64,000 nt of DNA from JBKEAJ01 sp047975005 (GCA_047975005.1 JBKECW010000040.1:41591-105590), one strand, 5' to 3'; counted from the first letter of the stretch, positions 1-9,572 are shown. Numbers and translations are program-made. Notes: generated by a model not told the origin, from the sequence alone.

Positions 1-69
1 GTAATAAAAATATTGATAACTTTATGCTCTGATTTTTGTTGAAGACATGTAGAATATAAACAATACGGT

Positions 70-765
70 ATGGTACATTCACTTCTTGAATATATGAATG
101 GACGTTTGGCGAAAAACAAACAAGAAATAGAGAAGGAACAGCTTGTTGCAGGTCCGGTAATAACAATCTCTAGACAAACCGGATGCGGAGGAATGAAGAT
201 AGCAAAGTTGCTGTGTGATAGAATAAACGAGCACTCAAGCACCAAGTGGAGGGTTTTGAGCAAAGAGGTGTTTCAGGAGAGCGCAAGACATCTCTCGATG
301 AATAACGACGAACTGTATTCAAAGTTGTTTGCAGAAACAAGTGATGATATATTGAAGGAGATGTTACTGGCATTTGGCGATCCACACGCTGTAACACCAT
401 CTGTAGTTCGTAAAACGGTGTTTGACGTAGTCAGGACATTCTCCAACACCGGGCATTGCATAATAGTTGGACGAGCGGCAAATGTTGTAGATTCTGATAT
501 TGTAAATGCGCTGCATGTCAGGCTGGAGGGGAATTATGCATGGCGATTGAACAATGTGCAAAAGTCCCATGACTATGATGTTAAGCAGGCATCTGTTTTT
601 ATCAAGAAGACCGACGGCGACCGAGAGTATTTCAGAGAGTCGATGCATAGCATTGTTAAGCATAAAACACCATTCAACATGATGGTGGATGTGTCAGCAT
701 TCTCGGTTGTACGTACTGTGGAGTTACTGTACAAGGCAGCAACGATAAAAGGAGTAGTAATTTAG
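70..765 (+). CDS. Cytidylate kinase-like family protein
   Basis: A 231-residue cytosolic P-loop protein. A kinase-like nucleotide-binding loop, SRQTGCGG, lies at residues 34-41 after a hydrophobic strand, and a second conserved block, IIVGRAAN, lies at 131-138. This arrangement is that of the cytidylate-kinase-like family (Cytidylate_kin2), which is distinct from the housekeeping Cmk. The true substrate of this family is not settled, so nucleoside monophosphate phosphorylation is inferred only. The stop codon overlaps the first GTG of the ftsK frame by one base, so the two genes are probably co-transcribed. No clear promoter is visible in the 69 bases before the gene. Confidence 0.75.
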   Translation: MVHSLLEYMNGRLAKNKQEIEKEQLVAGPVITISRQTGCGGMKIAKLLCDRINEHSSTKWRVLSKEVFQESARHLSMNNDELYSKLFAETSDDILKEMLLAFGDPHAVTPSVVRKTVFDVVRTFSNTGHCIIVGRAANVVDSDIVNALHVRLEGNYAWRLNNVQKSHDYDVKQASVFIKKTDGDREYFRESMHSIVKHKTPFNMMVDVSAFSVVRTVELLYKAATIKGVVI

Positions 766-3263
766 TGATTGTAAAAGGATTTTATCAAGTGAATAGTAAT
801 AGACAACAAAATAGAGCTGGAGCATCAAAGGGCGCGCGCCGACCCAACCGCGATGTGAATGAAAGCGGTAAAATTGAGAAGGTGAAAATTAGTGTGGGGA
901 TATTGTTTTTGATATTGGCCATTCTTCTTTTAATATCCTTTGTATCTTATTCTTTTAATGGTGCTCGCGATCAGAGCAATCTAGATATTCCGCTAACCGA
1001 GCAAGTCAAAGGATTGGATACTGCTCCGGACAACGAAGGAGGACATATCGGCAATTACTTTAGCGACATGTTTATCAATAGAGGTTTTGGGCTAGGTGCA
1101 TTCTTCATTATTGCAGTGTTGTTTTTTATAGGAACAAAATTAGCAGTCGGCAAGCCAAAGAAAATTCTTGGAAGAATTATATTTCTCGTGTTGGCAATGT
1201 TTTGGTTGTCAGTGTTTCTAGGCTTGTTTGTTCCTGATAACAATTCAGATTTATTATTTCTTTCGGGAAGATATGGATATGGAATGAGTAGGATACTTAT
1301 CTCTATGTGTGGCAATGTTGTATCTTTCTTGCTCGTTTTGTTTGCTCTGTTTGTAATTTTAATATTTGCATTTAAAAATGTATTGCCATATATAAGTCGG
1401 GTTTTAAAGTCTAGTAGCCGGGTGGTTACTGATAAAGTGGCTGAAAAAAGAGTTCAAAAAGACAGGGTGGCAGGGCAGTCAGGCTATGTAGCACCAGTGC
1501 ATAAGGAAACAGAAGGCCTGAATAATAATGCTGATAACATAGTTGCTAGCGATGTTGCACAAACAAGTACGGTTAGCATTGACAATAATAAGGTCAATAC
1601 AGAAAAACCAAACGGTTCCCTATCGGATATTCCTATCGATATACAAAGTCCGACAGCCGCAACAGAGTCGGAAACTACCGAAGACGAGCAACCCGAAGCC
1701 TCTGGAGTCGATTTTGAGGTAGCAGCTTCAGTCAGCGAGGAGCAGGTAAGAAAAATACCGTCAGATGACTATGACCCTAGATTAGACTTATCTAATTTTA
1801 AGTTCCCGTCTTTGGATTTCCTTGTTGAGCACCAATCTGGAGAAGCGAAGGTGACAGAAGAGGAGTTGTTGGCAAACAAAAATAAAATTGTAGAGACACT
1901 AAGACACTACAAGATAGAAATAGTAGAGATAAAGGCAACGATTGGTCCTACAATAACCTTGTACGAGATAGTACCTGCGCCCGGAGTGAGAATCTCGAAG
2001 ATAAAAGGCTTGGAAGATGACATTGCATTGAGTTTGGCGGCATTGGGCATCCGTATCATAGCGCCTATACCCGGGCGAGGCACGATAGGTATTGAAGTTC
2101 CCAACCAAAACCCTGAGGTAGTGTCTATGCGTTCAATCATTGCGTCGAAGAAATATCAAACAATGAAAGCAGAGTTGCCACTAGCATTGGGTAAAACAAT
2201 CTCTAACGAGACCTTCTGTGCAGACTTAGCAAAAATGCCTCATGCTCTAGTTGCGGGAGCTACGGGCCAAGGTAAGTCCGTAGGAATGAATGCTATTATC
2301 ACATCGCTGTTATACAAGAAGCATCCTGCAGAGTTGAAGTTTGTTATGATTGACCCCAAAAAGGTAGAACTGAGTTTGTATTCAAAGATTGAGAAGCATT
2401 ATTTGGCAAAGCTGCCCAACGAGGAGGAACCTATTATAACAGACGTTCAAAAGGTTAAGAATACTCTTAATTCTTTGAATATCGAGATGGATACTCGCTA
2501 TGATTTACTGAAAAAGGCAGGAAGCAGGAATATTAAGGAATATAACGCTAAGTTTATTTCACGCAGGCTGAACCCCGAAAATGGGCATCGGTATTTGCCT
2601 TATATTGTGGTGCTAATAGATGAGTTTGCAGATTTGATAATGACTGCCGGCAAAGAGATAGAACTACCCATAGCGAGGATAGCCCAGCTTGCACGAGCAG
2701 TAGGAATACATATGATTGTAGCCACACAGCGTCCATCGGCAAATATCATAACAGGAATAATTAAAGCAAACTTCCCAACTCGTATAGCCTTTAAGGTGGC
2801 ATCAATGATTGATTCTCGCACCATCTTGGATGCACCGGGAGCCAATCAGTTAATAGGGAAAGGCGACATGCTCGTTAGCCAAGGAAATCAGATGGTGCGA
2901 GTGCAGTGTGCCTTTGTTGATACTCCTGAGGTAGAGCAAATTGTAGACTTTATTGAAGAGCAACAGAGTTATCCCTCGGCATTTATGCTGCCAGAATATA
3001 CGAGCGACGAGGATGGGGGGGCGTCTTTGAGTGATTTGGGTGAGCGAGATTCCTTGTTTGAGGATGTGGCCCGAATAGTAGTAAGTGGACAAATGGGGTC
3101 TACATCAATGATTCAACGCAAGTTCTCTATCGGTTACAATAGGGCAGGACGTATAATGGATCAGCTAGAGGCTGCCGGTATTGTTGGACCTGCGGAGGGC
3201 AGTAAGCCTCGCCAGGTGCTAATCAGCGATGAGATAACATTAGAACAGATATTGAGTGAATAA
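765..3263 (+). CDS. ftsK: DNA translocase FtsK
   Basis: Septum-anchored DNA pump that segregates chromosome termini and activates XerCD at dif. The N-terminal 210 residues hold about four membrane segments, followed by a low-complexity acidic linker (about 215-350). The RecA-like motor has Walker A GATGQGKS near residue 498 and Walker B VVLIDEFADL near 615. The C-terminal gamma winged helix (about 765-830) ends the protein. The outermost start is GTG at 765. A second in-frame GTG at 789 sits about nine bases after AAAGGA (774-779) and may be the real start, giving 824 residues. The length (832) is normal for Bacteroidota FtsK. It is followed closely by the LolA-like gene. Confidence 0.95.
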   Translation: MIVKGFYQVNSNRQQNRAGASKGARRPNRDVNESGKIEKVKISVGILFLILAILLLISFVSYSFNGARDQSNLDIPLTEQVKGLDTAPDNEGGHIGNYFSDMFINRGFGLGAFFIIAVLFFIGTKLAVGKPKKILGRIIFLVLAMFWLSVFLGLFVPDNNSDLLFLSGRYGYGMSRILISMCGNVVSFLLVLFALFVILIFAFKNVLPYISRVLKSSSRVVTDKVAEKRVQKDRVAGQSGYVAPVHKETEGLNNNADNIVASDVAQTSTVSIDNNKVNTEKPNGSLSDIPIDIQSPTAATESETTEDEQPEASGVDFEVAASVSEEQVRKIPSDDYDPRLDLSNFKFPSLDFLVEHQSGEAKVTEEELLANKNKIVETLRHYKIEIVEIKATIGPTITLYEIVPAPGVRISKIKGLEDDIALSLAALGIRIIAPIPGRGTIGIEVPNQNPEVVSMRSIIASKKYQTMKAELPLALGKTISNETFCADLAKMPHALVAGATGQGKSVGMNAIITSLLYKKHPAELKFVMIDPKKVELSLYSKIEKHYLAKLPNEEEPIITDVQKVKNTLNSLNIEMDTRYDLLKKAGSRNIKEYNAKFISRRLNPENGHRYLPYIVVLIDEFADLIMTAGKEIELPIARIAQLARAVGIHMIVATQRPSANIITGIIKANFPTRIAFKVASMIDSRTILDAPGANQLIGKGDMLVSQGNQMVRVQCAFVDTPEVEQIVDFIEEQQSYPSAFMLPEYTSDEDGGASLSDLGERDSLFEDVARIVVSGQMGSTSMIQRKFSIGYNRAGRIMDQLEAAGIVGPAEGSKPRQVLISDEITLEQILSE

Positions 3264-3277
3264 TCAAAAAAAAATAT

Positions 3278-3285
3278 TATATTTG
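3278..3285 (+). promoter_or_regulatory. Candidate -7 box for the lolA-like gene
   Basis: TATATTTG matches the Bacteroidota -7 consensus TAnnTTTG and lies 28 bases before the ATG at 3313. There is no well-spaced TTTG -33 box; ATTG at 3251-3254 is 23 bp away. It suggests the lolA-like gene can be transcribed separately from ftsK. Confidence 0.4.
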
Positions 3286-3312
3286 AACTTATTTAATTAT
3301 TAAAATAATTAT

Positions 3313-3942
3313 ATGAAGAGAATAACAATGCTTTCTATTGTAGCACTATTGGTTACAGTAGCTTATTCGCAAACAAATGCGGAAAAATTATTGTCTGACG
3401 TATCAGCAAAAATAAAGTCATACTCGAGCATGAGTGTAGATTTTAGGTTTACTATGATAAATACAGATGCGGGCATCAACGAAACAAGCACCGGAGATAT
3501 AGCACTGAAAGGCAATAAATTCAAAATGCATACCAATGAGTTTGGAATGACAGTTTGGAATGACGGTAAAAATCAATGGTCTATGATTGACGGCACAGGT
3601 GAGGTGAATCTTGAAAGCGCATCGGATGTTGACGGAGGAATAAGCCCATCTAAGATTTTTAGAATACACGAAGAGGGAATGAAGAGTTCGCTGGTATCAG
3701 AGACAAGCTCCAAGGCTATTGTGAAATTGGTGCCACTAGAAGCCGGAGGAGATGTTAAGAGTGTCGAGCTTAATATAAGCAAGACAAACAAAAGCGTTGA
3801 GAAAGCCACGATTTTTGGTAGTGACGGAGGTAGGTATATAATTGAGATAAGCAACTTAAAAACCAATTTAAGTATGCCAGACTCGGAGTTTGTATTTAGC
3901 GAGACAAAAAATCCAAGTGTTAATATAATAGATTTGAGATAG
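3313..3942 (+). CDS. LolA-like outer-membrane lipoprotein carrier
   Basis: A 209-residue secreted protein with a cleavable signal peptide (residues 1-19, ending AYSQ). The mature part looks like the LolA fold: an N-terminal helix (AEKLLSDVSAKIKSY), then beta strands with the typical SGDIALKGNKF-like turn (here TGDIALKGNKFKM, about 59-71). LolA carries lipoproteins across the periplasm to the outer membrane. Bacteroidota often keep a lolA-like gene directly after ftsK, as here, 50 bases after its stop. Sequence conservation in this family is weak, so carrier activity is inferred from fold and position. Confidence 0.8.
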   Translation: MKRITMLSIVALLVTVAYSQTNAEKLLSDVSAKIKSYSSMSVDFRFTMINTDAGINETSTGDIALKGNKFKMHTNEFGMTVWNDGKNQWSMIDGTGEVNLESASDVDGGISPSKIFRIHEEGMKSSLVSETSSKAIVKLVPLEAGGDVKSVELNISKTNKSVEKATIFGSDGGRYIIEISNLKTNLSMPDSEFVFSETKNPSVNIIDLR

Positions 3943-3944
3943 GT

Positions 3945-4637
3945 ATGTATTATCCAGAAATGATAATTGCAGGCGTTGTTTTTGCCATTATTAGCTCAAT
4001 TGTGCAAGGCAGGCTGACGAGTAAGTTTAGCCAATATTCCAAAGTCCCCTTGTCGAATAGAATGACAGGAGCCGATGTTGCAAATAAAATGTTGAACGAC
4101 AATGGTATAAGTGATGTTAGAGTAATCTCTACTCCGGGACAGCTGACCGATCATTACGATCCTCGAAAAAAGACAGTAAACCTTAGCGAGAGTGTTTATG
4201 GGACATGCAGTGTAGCCGCTGCAGCAGTTGCAGCACACGAGTGTGGACATGCAGTACAGCATGCACAGAGCTATAGATGGGTGATGATGCGATCTAATAT
4301 GGTACCTTTGGTCAACATTAGTTCAAAAATGTTTAATATCCTCATAATAGCAGGAGTCTTTGTCTTAAGCATGTTTAATAATCCGATGGTCTTGTGGTTA
4401 GGAGTATTAGCCTACGGGGCAACGACCCTATTCTCGGTTATAACATTGCCGGTAGAATATGATGCTAGCAATAGGGCATTGAAGTGGTTGGAACAATCTA
4501 GAATCCTATCTTCGCAGGAGCATACAATGGGAGCAGATGCTCTAAAGTGGGCAGCTAGGACATATTTGGTAGCAGCTCTGTCATCAATAGTAACACTTTT
4601 GTTGCTGGTGATGCGAATATTGGGAAGAAGGCGGTAG
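3945..4637 (+). CDS. Zinc metallopeptidase, YugP family
   Basis: A 230-residue membrane protein. An HExxH-type zinc site, HECGH, is visible at about residues 99-103 in AAHECGHAVQHA. It is flanked by one N-terminal membrane segment, two central segments (about 120-165) and one at the C-terminus, ending in GRRR. This is the neutral zinc metallopeptidase family of YugP (Zn_peptidase_2). Its physiological substrate is unknown. The gene starts two bases after the lolA-like stop and ends three bases before meaB, so it belongs to the same transcript. Confidence 0.85.
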   Translation: MYYPEMIIAGVVFAIISSIVQGRLTSKFSQYSKVPLSNRMTGADVANKMLNDNGISDVRVISTPGQLTDHYDPRKKTVNLSESVYGTCSVAAAAVAAHECGHAVQHAQSYRWVMMRSNMVPLVNISSKMFNILIIAGVFVLSMFNNPMVLWLGVLAYGATTLFSVITLPVEYDASNRALKWLEQSRILSSQEHTMGADALKWAARTYLVAALSSIVTLLLLVMRILGRRR

Positions 4638-4640
4638 GGG

Positions 4641-5756
4641 ATGGATTATCATCACTTAGAAAATGACCCTCAATATAAAGGCTTGAAAGTAAATGCCGGA
4701 GTGGAGAGTCGGGAGTCTGTGAATGACGATGCTGTGCAACGTTTTTTGTCGAAAGGTCGGTCATTAAAATCTGCGGAATATTATATTAATGGAATAAACG
4801 ATGGAAATGTAACCATTCTCAGCCAGGCAGTTACATTAGTAGAAAGTAATAATAAGGAACATCGTGATATAGCCCAGAAGATAATAGAGGCATGTTTGCA
4901 ACATTCGGGCAATTCTGTTCGTATAGGCATTACTGGAGTTCCGGGAGCAGGAAAGAGTACATTTATAGAGGCTTTTGGAATGTACCTCACGTCAATAGGC
5001 AAAAAAGTTGCAGTGTTGGCAATCGACCCTTCCAGTCAGCAGACTAAAGGCAGTATATTGGGCGACAAGACAAGGATGGAGCAATTGTCGGTTAATCCCG
5101 ATGCTTACATTCGTCCCAGTCCGTCAGCAGGGTCGTTGGGAGGAGTAGCACGTAAGACGCGAGAAACAATTTTTCTGTGCGAAGCCGCAGGTTATGATGT
5201 CATAATTATAGAGACTGTAGGGGTTGGTCAGAGTGAGACCGCCGTTCACTCTATGACAGATTTCTTCTTATTGCTAATGATTTCAGGTGCCGGCGACGAG
5301 TTGCAGGGAATAAAACGAGGAATAATGGAGATGTCAGACGGTATGCTCATAAATAAAGCTGATGGCGATAATGTAATGAAAGCAAATCAAGCAAAAGTGC
5401 AGTATGCTAATGCCTTGCATCTTTTTCCGATGGGCAAATCTCAGTGGTCGCCAATGGTCGAGACTTGTTCTGCCCTAAAAGGTCTGAATATTGACAAAGC
5501 CTATGAAATGGTGGAAAGCTATGTAGAGCAGACCCATAAGAATGGGTACTTTGAAGAAAGACGAAGAGAGCAGACCTTATATTGGATGTACGAAACCATC
5601 GAACAGCAGTTGCGCGAACGATTTTTTAATAATGAGTCTGTAAAAGGTGTGATTGATGACTATAAGCAGAAGGTGTTGAATAATGAAATTTCATCGTTTG
5701 TTGCTGCTAATCAGTTGATAGATAGACAAAATACAGAGGCGAACTTAAAAGAATAA
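4641..5756 (+). CDS. meaB: Methylmalonyl-CoA mutase-associated GTPase MeaB
   Basis: A G3E-family GTPase that loads and protects the cobalamin-dependent methylmalonyl-CoA mutase. Visible are a P-loop GVPGAGKST (residues 99-107), AIDPSS (128-133), the switch-region ETVGVGQSE (191-199) and a NKADGDN-type guanine-specificity motif. The length of 371 residues exceeds the usual 320-340, with about 85 residues ahead of the core and a C-terminal dimerisation arm. The mutase genes are not in this window. It sits in a compact rightward run between the metalloprotease and galactose mutarotase. Confidence 0.92.
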   Translation: MDYHHLENDPQYKGLKVNAGVESRESVNDDAVQRFLSKGRSLKSAEYYINGINDGNVTILSQAVTLVESNNKEHRDIAQKIIEACLQHSGNSVRIGITGVPGAGKSTFIEAFGMYLTSIGKKVAVLAIDPSSQQTKGSILGDKTRMEQLSVNPDAYIRPSPSAGSLGGVARKTRETIFLCEAAGYDVIIIETVGVGQSETAVHSMTDFFLLLMISGAGDELQGIKRGIMEMSDGMLINKADGDNVMKANQAKVQYANALHLFPMGKSQWSPMVETCSALKGLNIDKAYEMVESYVEQTHKNGYFEERRREQTLYWMYETIEQQLRERFFNNESVKGVIDDYKQKVLNNEISSFVAANQLIDRQNTEANLKE

Positions 5757-5760
5757 TATA

Positions 5761-6798
5761 ATGAAGATTACAAGAGAGGATTTTGGAACAACGAAAGACG
5801 GTGAGAAGGTCGAACTGTTTACTTTGCACAATGGCAAGTTGAGTGTGAAAATCACAAACTATGGAGGAATAATTACTGCTGTGAATATGCAGGATAAGAA
5901 TGGAGTGTTTGATAATGTTGTTCTAGGGTTTGACAAGTATGAAGACTATGTGTCTGATGAATATATTAGTTCTGGCCCATACTTTGGAGCCATTATCGGT
6001 AGATGCGCTAATCGTATCGCTAAAGGGAAGTTCTCTTTAAATGGGGAAAGCTATTCTCTAGCTGTTAACAATGGCGAGAATCATTTACACGGCGGACTTG
6101 TTGGTTTCGACAAGAAGGTATGGCAGGTCGAAACGGCAGAGACAGATAGTGAATTGGTGCTGAGGCTGAGCCTGATGAGCAAGGATATGGAAGAGGGTTA
6201 TCCCGGCAATTTGAAGGTTAGGGTTACATACATATTAAACCTATCTGACGAATTGATAATAAGATATGAGGCGACAACAGATAAGGATACCATAGTAAAC
6301 CTTACCAATCATTCGTATTTTAACCTGACGGGAGGGAAGGAAAATATTTTCAATCACACCTTGCAGATGAATGCAAGCCAGATGACAGAAGGGGTAGATC
6401 TGATACCTACAGGAAGAGTAGTGCCTGTCGAGGACACACCTTTCGACTTTACTGAGGAAAAGGAGATAGGACGCGATATTCCCGGTAATCTAGAAGTTGG
6501 TTATGACAACAATTATGTGGTTGATAATTATAGCGGCTCAATAAAGCAAGTAGCAACGCTAAAAGAGAAAAACAGTGGAAGGGTAGTGGAGGTGTCTACA
6601 AATACGCCCGGAACACAGATATATACAGGTTATTATATTCCTGAGATTGGTGGGAAGTTTGGGAGTTATTCAGGTGTTGCAATAGAAACACAGTATTACC
6701 CCGACTCTATTAATCGCCCGGAGTTTCCATCGGTAGTTTTGAAGGAAGGCGATAAGTTTGATAAAACAACAGTCTTTAAGTTTAGTGTTGATTCATAA
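5761..6798 (+). CDS. galM: Galactose mutarotase (aldose 1-epimerase)
   Basis: Converts alpha- and beta-anomers of aldoses, feeding the Leloir pathway. The family residues are present: RCANRI at about 81-86, HLHGG at 108-112, the catalytic histidine in TNHSYFNLTG (His184) and the catalytic base in AIETQYYPDS (Glu309). Length 345 is standard. There is no signal peptide, so it should be cytoplasmic. It starts five bases after the meaB stop. No galactokinase or uridylyltransferase is nearby, so the placement looks like operon convenience rather than a gal operon. Confidence 0.92.
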   Translation: MKITREDFGTTKDGEKVELFTLHNGKLSVKITNYGGIITAVNMQDKNGVFDNVVLGFDKYEDYVSDEYISSGPYFGAIIGRCANRIAKGKFSLNGESYSLAVNNGENHLHGGLVGFDKKVWQVETAETDSELVLRLSLMSKDMEEGYPGNLKVRVTYILNLSDELIIRYEATTDKDTIVNLTNHSYFNLTGGKENIFNHTLQMNASQMTEGVDLIPTGRVVPVEDTPFDFTEEKEIGRDIPGNLEVGYDNNYVVDNYSGSIKQVATLKEKNSGRVVEVSTNTPGTQIYTGYYIPEIGGKFGSYSGVAIETQYYPDSINRPEFPSVVLKEGDKFDKTTVFKFSVDS

Positions 6799-6821
6799 GT
6801 TATTTTAAACGAAAAAGAAAG

Positions 6822-7325
6822 ATGAAAAAAAATATAAATATTGGAACAATTATAGCACTAATGTTTGCTGTGCTTTGTTCGTGTGGAGGCAACTCAAAAG
6901 GGAAGCAGCAAGTAGAGGTGTCAAGTAATACTACAATTGATGTTGAGTATAAAGTCTTGGAGAATTATTTTCCAAGAAATGATATCTACGAGGGTACTGT
7001 CATGACAGTTGTTGCAAGTAAAGAGGATTTTGACAAGTATTTGGGAATGGCTAAAACAATGACAAACAATATTGTAACACCGGACTTCTCTAAAGATGTG
7101 GTGCTAATTGTATGTTTGCCAGCAACGAATAAACTTACAAAGCTTTCGGTGGTAGATGTAAAAAAAACAAATGGAGCTGTTGTTGTTAATGTATCTCAAG
7201 AAGTTGAAGATGAGGAGCGTTCATACACTATGCGACCATCTCAGGTATTGATGTTTCCTGCTGAAGACTTAAAATCTGTCGAGTTTAAAATAAATGGTGG
7301 CGAGAGTCGCAAGATTGAAATGTAA
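6822..7325 (+). CDS. Small lipoprotein, possibly PrcB-like
   Basis: A 167-residue predicted lipoprotein: a basic start, a hydrophobic core and a lipobox-like LCSC with the acylated cysteine near residue 21. The mature domain has a strand-rich pattern (DFSKDVVLIVCLP, then KLSVVDVKKTNGAVVVNVSQ) that resembles the C-terminal domain of protease-complex subunit PrcB. That likeness is weak and I would not assign a function from it. The gene follows galM by 23 bases and is the last of the rightward run, ending before the terminator at 7345. Confidence 0.5.
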   Translation: MKKNINIGTIIALMFAVLCSCGGNSKGKQQVEVSSNTTIDVEYKVLENYFPRNDIYEGTVMTVVASKEDFDKYLGMAKTMTNNIVTPDFSKDVVLIVCLPATNKLTKLSVVDVKKTNGAVVVNVSQEVEDEERSYTMRPSQVLMFPAEDLKSVEFKINGGESRKIEM

Positions 7326-7344
7326 TAAAAGCACTTGTGCAAAC

Positions 7345-7384
7345 AAACAAAGGCTCATATCCATGTAGATATGAGCCTTTGTTT
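7345..7384. terminator. Bidirectional intrinsic terminator
   Basis: A perfect 17-bp inverted repeat (arms 7345-7361 and 7368-7384, loop CATGTA) with A-rich and T-rich outer ends. It lies between convergent genes and can stop transcription from both sides. Confidence 0.9.
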
Positions 7385-7391
7385 ATGTTGA

Positions 7392-8243
7392 TTATTTATC
7401 ACCTAAATCTACAGTTGTCAATACAGGCAGGTGGTCTGATGGATATCCTCGTGTTGTGGAGTTTGTGAGTATTCCGACTCTTGAAGGTCTTAAGAACTTC
7501 GACATGAATATATAATCAATTCTCTCGGCTTTTAGCTTTTCCTCAAATTTATCGGGGTCAAATCCCACAAAAGTACCACGAGGTCCGAATGGAGCTGTTT
7601 TGCTAATAGTCATTGCATCGTAGTAGTAGCGCGACAGGAATTGTATGGGGCGAGAGATAGGAGTGATGTTAAAGTCTCCGGTAATAATAGTGGCTTCGCC
7701 TTTTGGATTTATTTCGCTGATTTTGTTTATAAGTAGATTTATGGATTTTTCTTGAGCTTTTTTGCCAATATGGTCAAGGTGTAAATTGAAAAAATATAAA
7801 GTCTTGTCGTAATATTTTACTCTGAGTTTGACCCATGTGCATATCCTGTTGCAAGCCGCATCCCAGCCTCGTGCCGGTTTGTCGGGAGTCTGGTTAAACC
7901 AGAAATGTCCGCTTTCTTCTAGTTCAAAGAAGTCTCTATTGTAAAAAATAGGCACAAATTCTCCTTTGGTTATACCGTCGTCTCGACCTACGCCTACCCA
8001 GTCGTATTCAGGCAACTCGTTGTCAATGTATTGCAGCTGATCGAGCAGTACTTCCTGCAGTCCAAATATCATAGGTTGATAGAAATTTAGTGTGTTCACG
8101 ATCTCGCTTTTTCTGTTGTTCCATGCATTTACACCGTCATTTGGTTCGTTGTACCTAATGTTGTAGCTCATGATATTGAAATCTTGAGCCTGTATGTAAC
8201 TGATAGATGTGTAGGCTATTATAAAGAATAATATTTTCTTCAT
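7392..8243 (-). CDS. Secreted endonuclease/exonuclease/phosphatase family protein
   Basis: A 283-residue exported enzyme with a signal peptide ending SYIQAQ. The metal-dependent EEP fold is clear: MSYNIRY near residue 25, GLQEVL near 61, HLDHIG near 155, a TGDFN block near 191 and the C-terminal SDHLP near 268. These are the Asn, Glu, His, Asp and Asp-His positions of the DNase I/sphingomyelinase superfamily. Secreted Bacteroidota members are usually annotated as phosphodiesterases of unknown substrate. It stands alone and converges on the preceding operon. Confidence 0.85.
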   Translation of the reverse strand: MKKILFFIIAYTSISYIQAQDFNIMSYNIRYNEPNDGVNAWNNRKSEIVNTLNFYQPMIFGLQEVLLDQLQYIDNELPEYDWVGVGRDDGITKGEFVPIFYNRDFFELEESGHFWFNQTPDKPARGWDAACNRICTWVKLRVKYYDKTLYFFNLHLDHIGKKAQEKSINLLINKISEINPKGEATIITGDFNITPISRPIQFLSRYYYDAMTISKTAPFGPRGTFVGFDPDKFEEKLKAERIDYIFMSKFLRPSRVGILTNSTTRGYPSDHLPVLTTVDLGDK

Positions 8244-8486
8244 TACTTGTAAAAATAAATTTATACCAGAGCTGCTTAACTTAAATAAATCCGTTGACTC
8301 TAAGGATTTACCTGCATGCTAGAATTGTTACAAAGTTACTTATTTTTAGACGTATATACGAATTTATTTCTTTTTTATTGCCAGAAGAGGCCTGAGGCAA
8401 GATGAATGTGCAAAGTTTTGCAGTTTCTTGGCTCAGACCGTAAGCCTTGAACAGATATAGGCTGTTGTTTTGTTGTAGGCTGCTGT

Positions 8487-9083
8487 CTATTGGCGCTTTA
8501 TGGCGCTTTTGGGGAGGCGGATAGAGTTAGCGAGTGGCATCATACAGTTGATAAGTATAATCTCGTCTATAAAGTCTATTATACTTGTGGGAATAGGGGC
8601 TTCTATTACAACGCCGGTGTCCACTAAGTGTTGTCTTTGCACTCCTCTTAGCAGTGGCTCGATGGGAGTTATCAGTTCGTCCCCAATTCTTACCACAACA
8701 TTAGATATTGAAGTGTCTGTAATAAACCCTTCTTTTATAATTAGTGGCAACTGCTGTTCTTCCAAACCCTCTGATATTTTTTCGAAGACCTTCCTATTGG
8801 CGTTTTTGTATTTGTAGTTTATTCCATCTGCATTCACTGTTACAAGTTCATTTACAGTGCGTTCTTGGGGAGGAGTTAGCTTTATGTCCTCAATTTTGTC
8901 AGAATATATTATTCGACATTTCATTTCTTCATTGGTTTTCACATCTGGAAGAATGTCTGTTAGCTTAATGTTGTTTACATTGTAAAAGACATCCTGAGTT
9001 CGTTCTAATCTTTTTTGATGGTAGTTGATTAGTTGGGCTTCGCCATTTGCGAATCGGATAGTTTCTATAAACTTGTGTTTCAT
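8487..9083 (-). CDS. Aminotransferase class IV family protein (PabC-like)
   Basis: A 198-residue PLP-fold IV protein, shorter than typical branched-chain aminotransferases (about 300) but close to small Bacteroidota PabC-like proteins. Visible are RLERTQDVFY near residue 25, YKNANR near 93-98 (candidate PLP lysine) and TDTSISN near 127-133, where many relatives carry TE. PabC-type enzymes release 4-aminobenzoate for folate synthesis, but no pabB is nearby. The activity is therefore inferred from fold only. The gene lies downstream of mfd with a 489-base gap. Confidence 0.7.
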   Translation of the reverse strand: MKHKFIETIRFANGEAQLINYHQKRLERTQDVFYNVNNIKLTDILPDVKTNEEMKCRIIYSDKIEDIKLTPPQERTVNELVTVNADGINYKYKNANRKVFEKISEGLEEQQLPLIIKEGFITDTSISNVVVRIGDELITPIEPLLRGVQRQHLVDTGVVIEAPIPTSIIDFIDEIILINCMMPLANSIRLPKSAIKRQ

Positions 9084-9572
9084 TGTTTTACACCCTTTTT
9101 ATTAAGTTTTGAATAAGTAAATTTGTTGTTTGTTTCTAAGTGTTTCGGCTCTGAGGTGCTTGTAGTCAGGTCGTTATTGCGTGCGACTTGCTAGCGCATT
9201 TTTGTTTTTTTGTAAAGTTATAAAATTATATTTGTAAAATACCGAAATCTGCTACGAATCATTCAAGAGTGAGTCCTGATTTACCCGTGCTATTTGTCGT
9301 GCAATGGTATTATAACTCTAGTTAGAGTAATTGTGCTTAATCAAGTATTTGTAAATATACACTGATTTTTCTAATCTGTTTTGTACTTACATAGTTATTA
9401 TATATGGCAAGGTAACATTCTTTGTTACAGTGTTCCTGCTTTATGTCTTAAGGGTTTGTATACCTATTGTCCATTATATATCTCCCTTGTGAATAAAAGG
9501 ACAAGAACAACTAAGCAAACTTCTTGCCGTAAACATCGATTATACGTAAGATTAACACGTTCTCGTACAATA
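9084..9572. other. 489-base intergenic region
   Basis: No convincing gene. It holds a rightward promoter-like pair (TTTG 9201-9204, TATATTTG 9227-9234, 22 bp apart) with no rightward gene behind it, and a small palindrome ACTCTA-GT-TAGAGT at 9315-9328. An open frame at 9381-9587 has no recognisable features and runs into the end of mfd. Confidence 0.4.

Noticed and set aside
4641..6798. meaB-galM adjacency as a metabolic module
   Set aside because: The enzymes have unrelated roles; the run from ftsK to the lipoprotein looks like a mixed operon.
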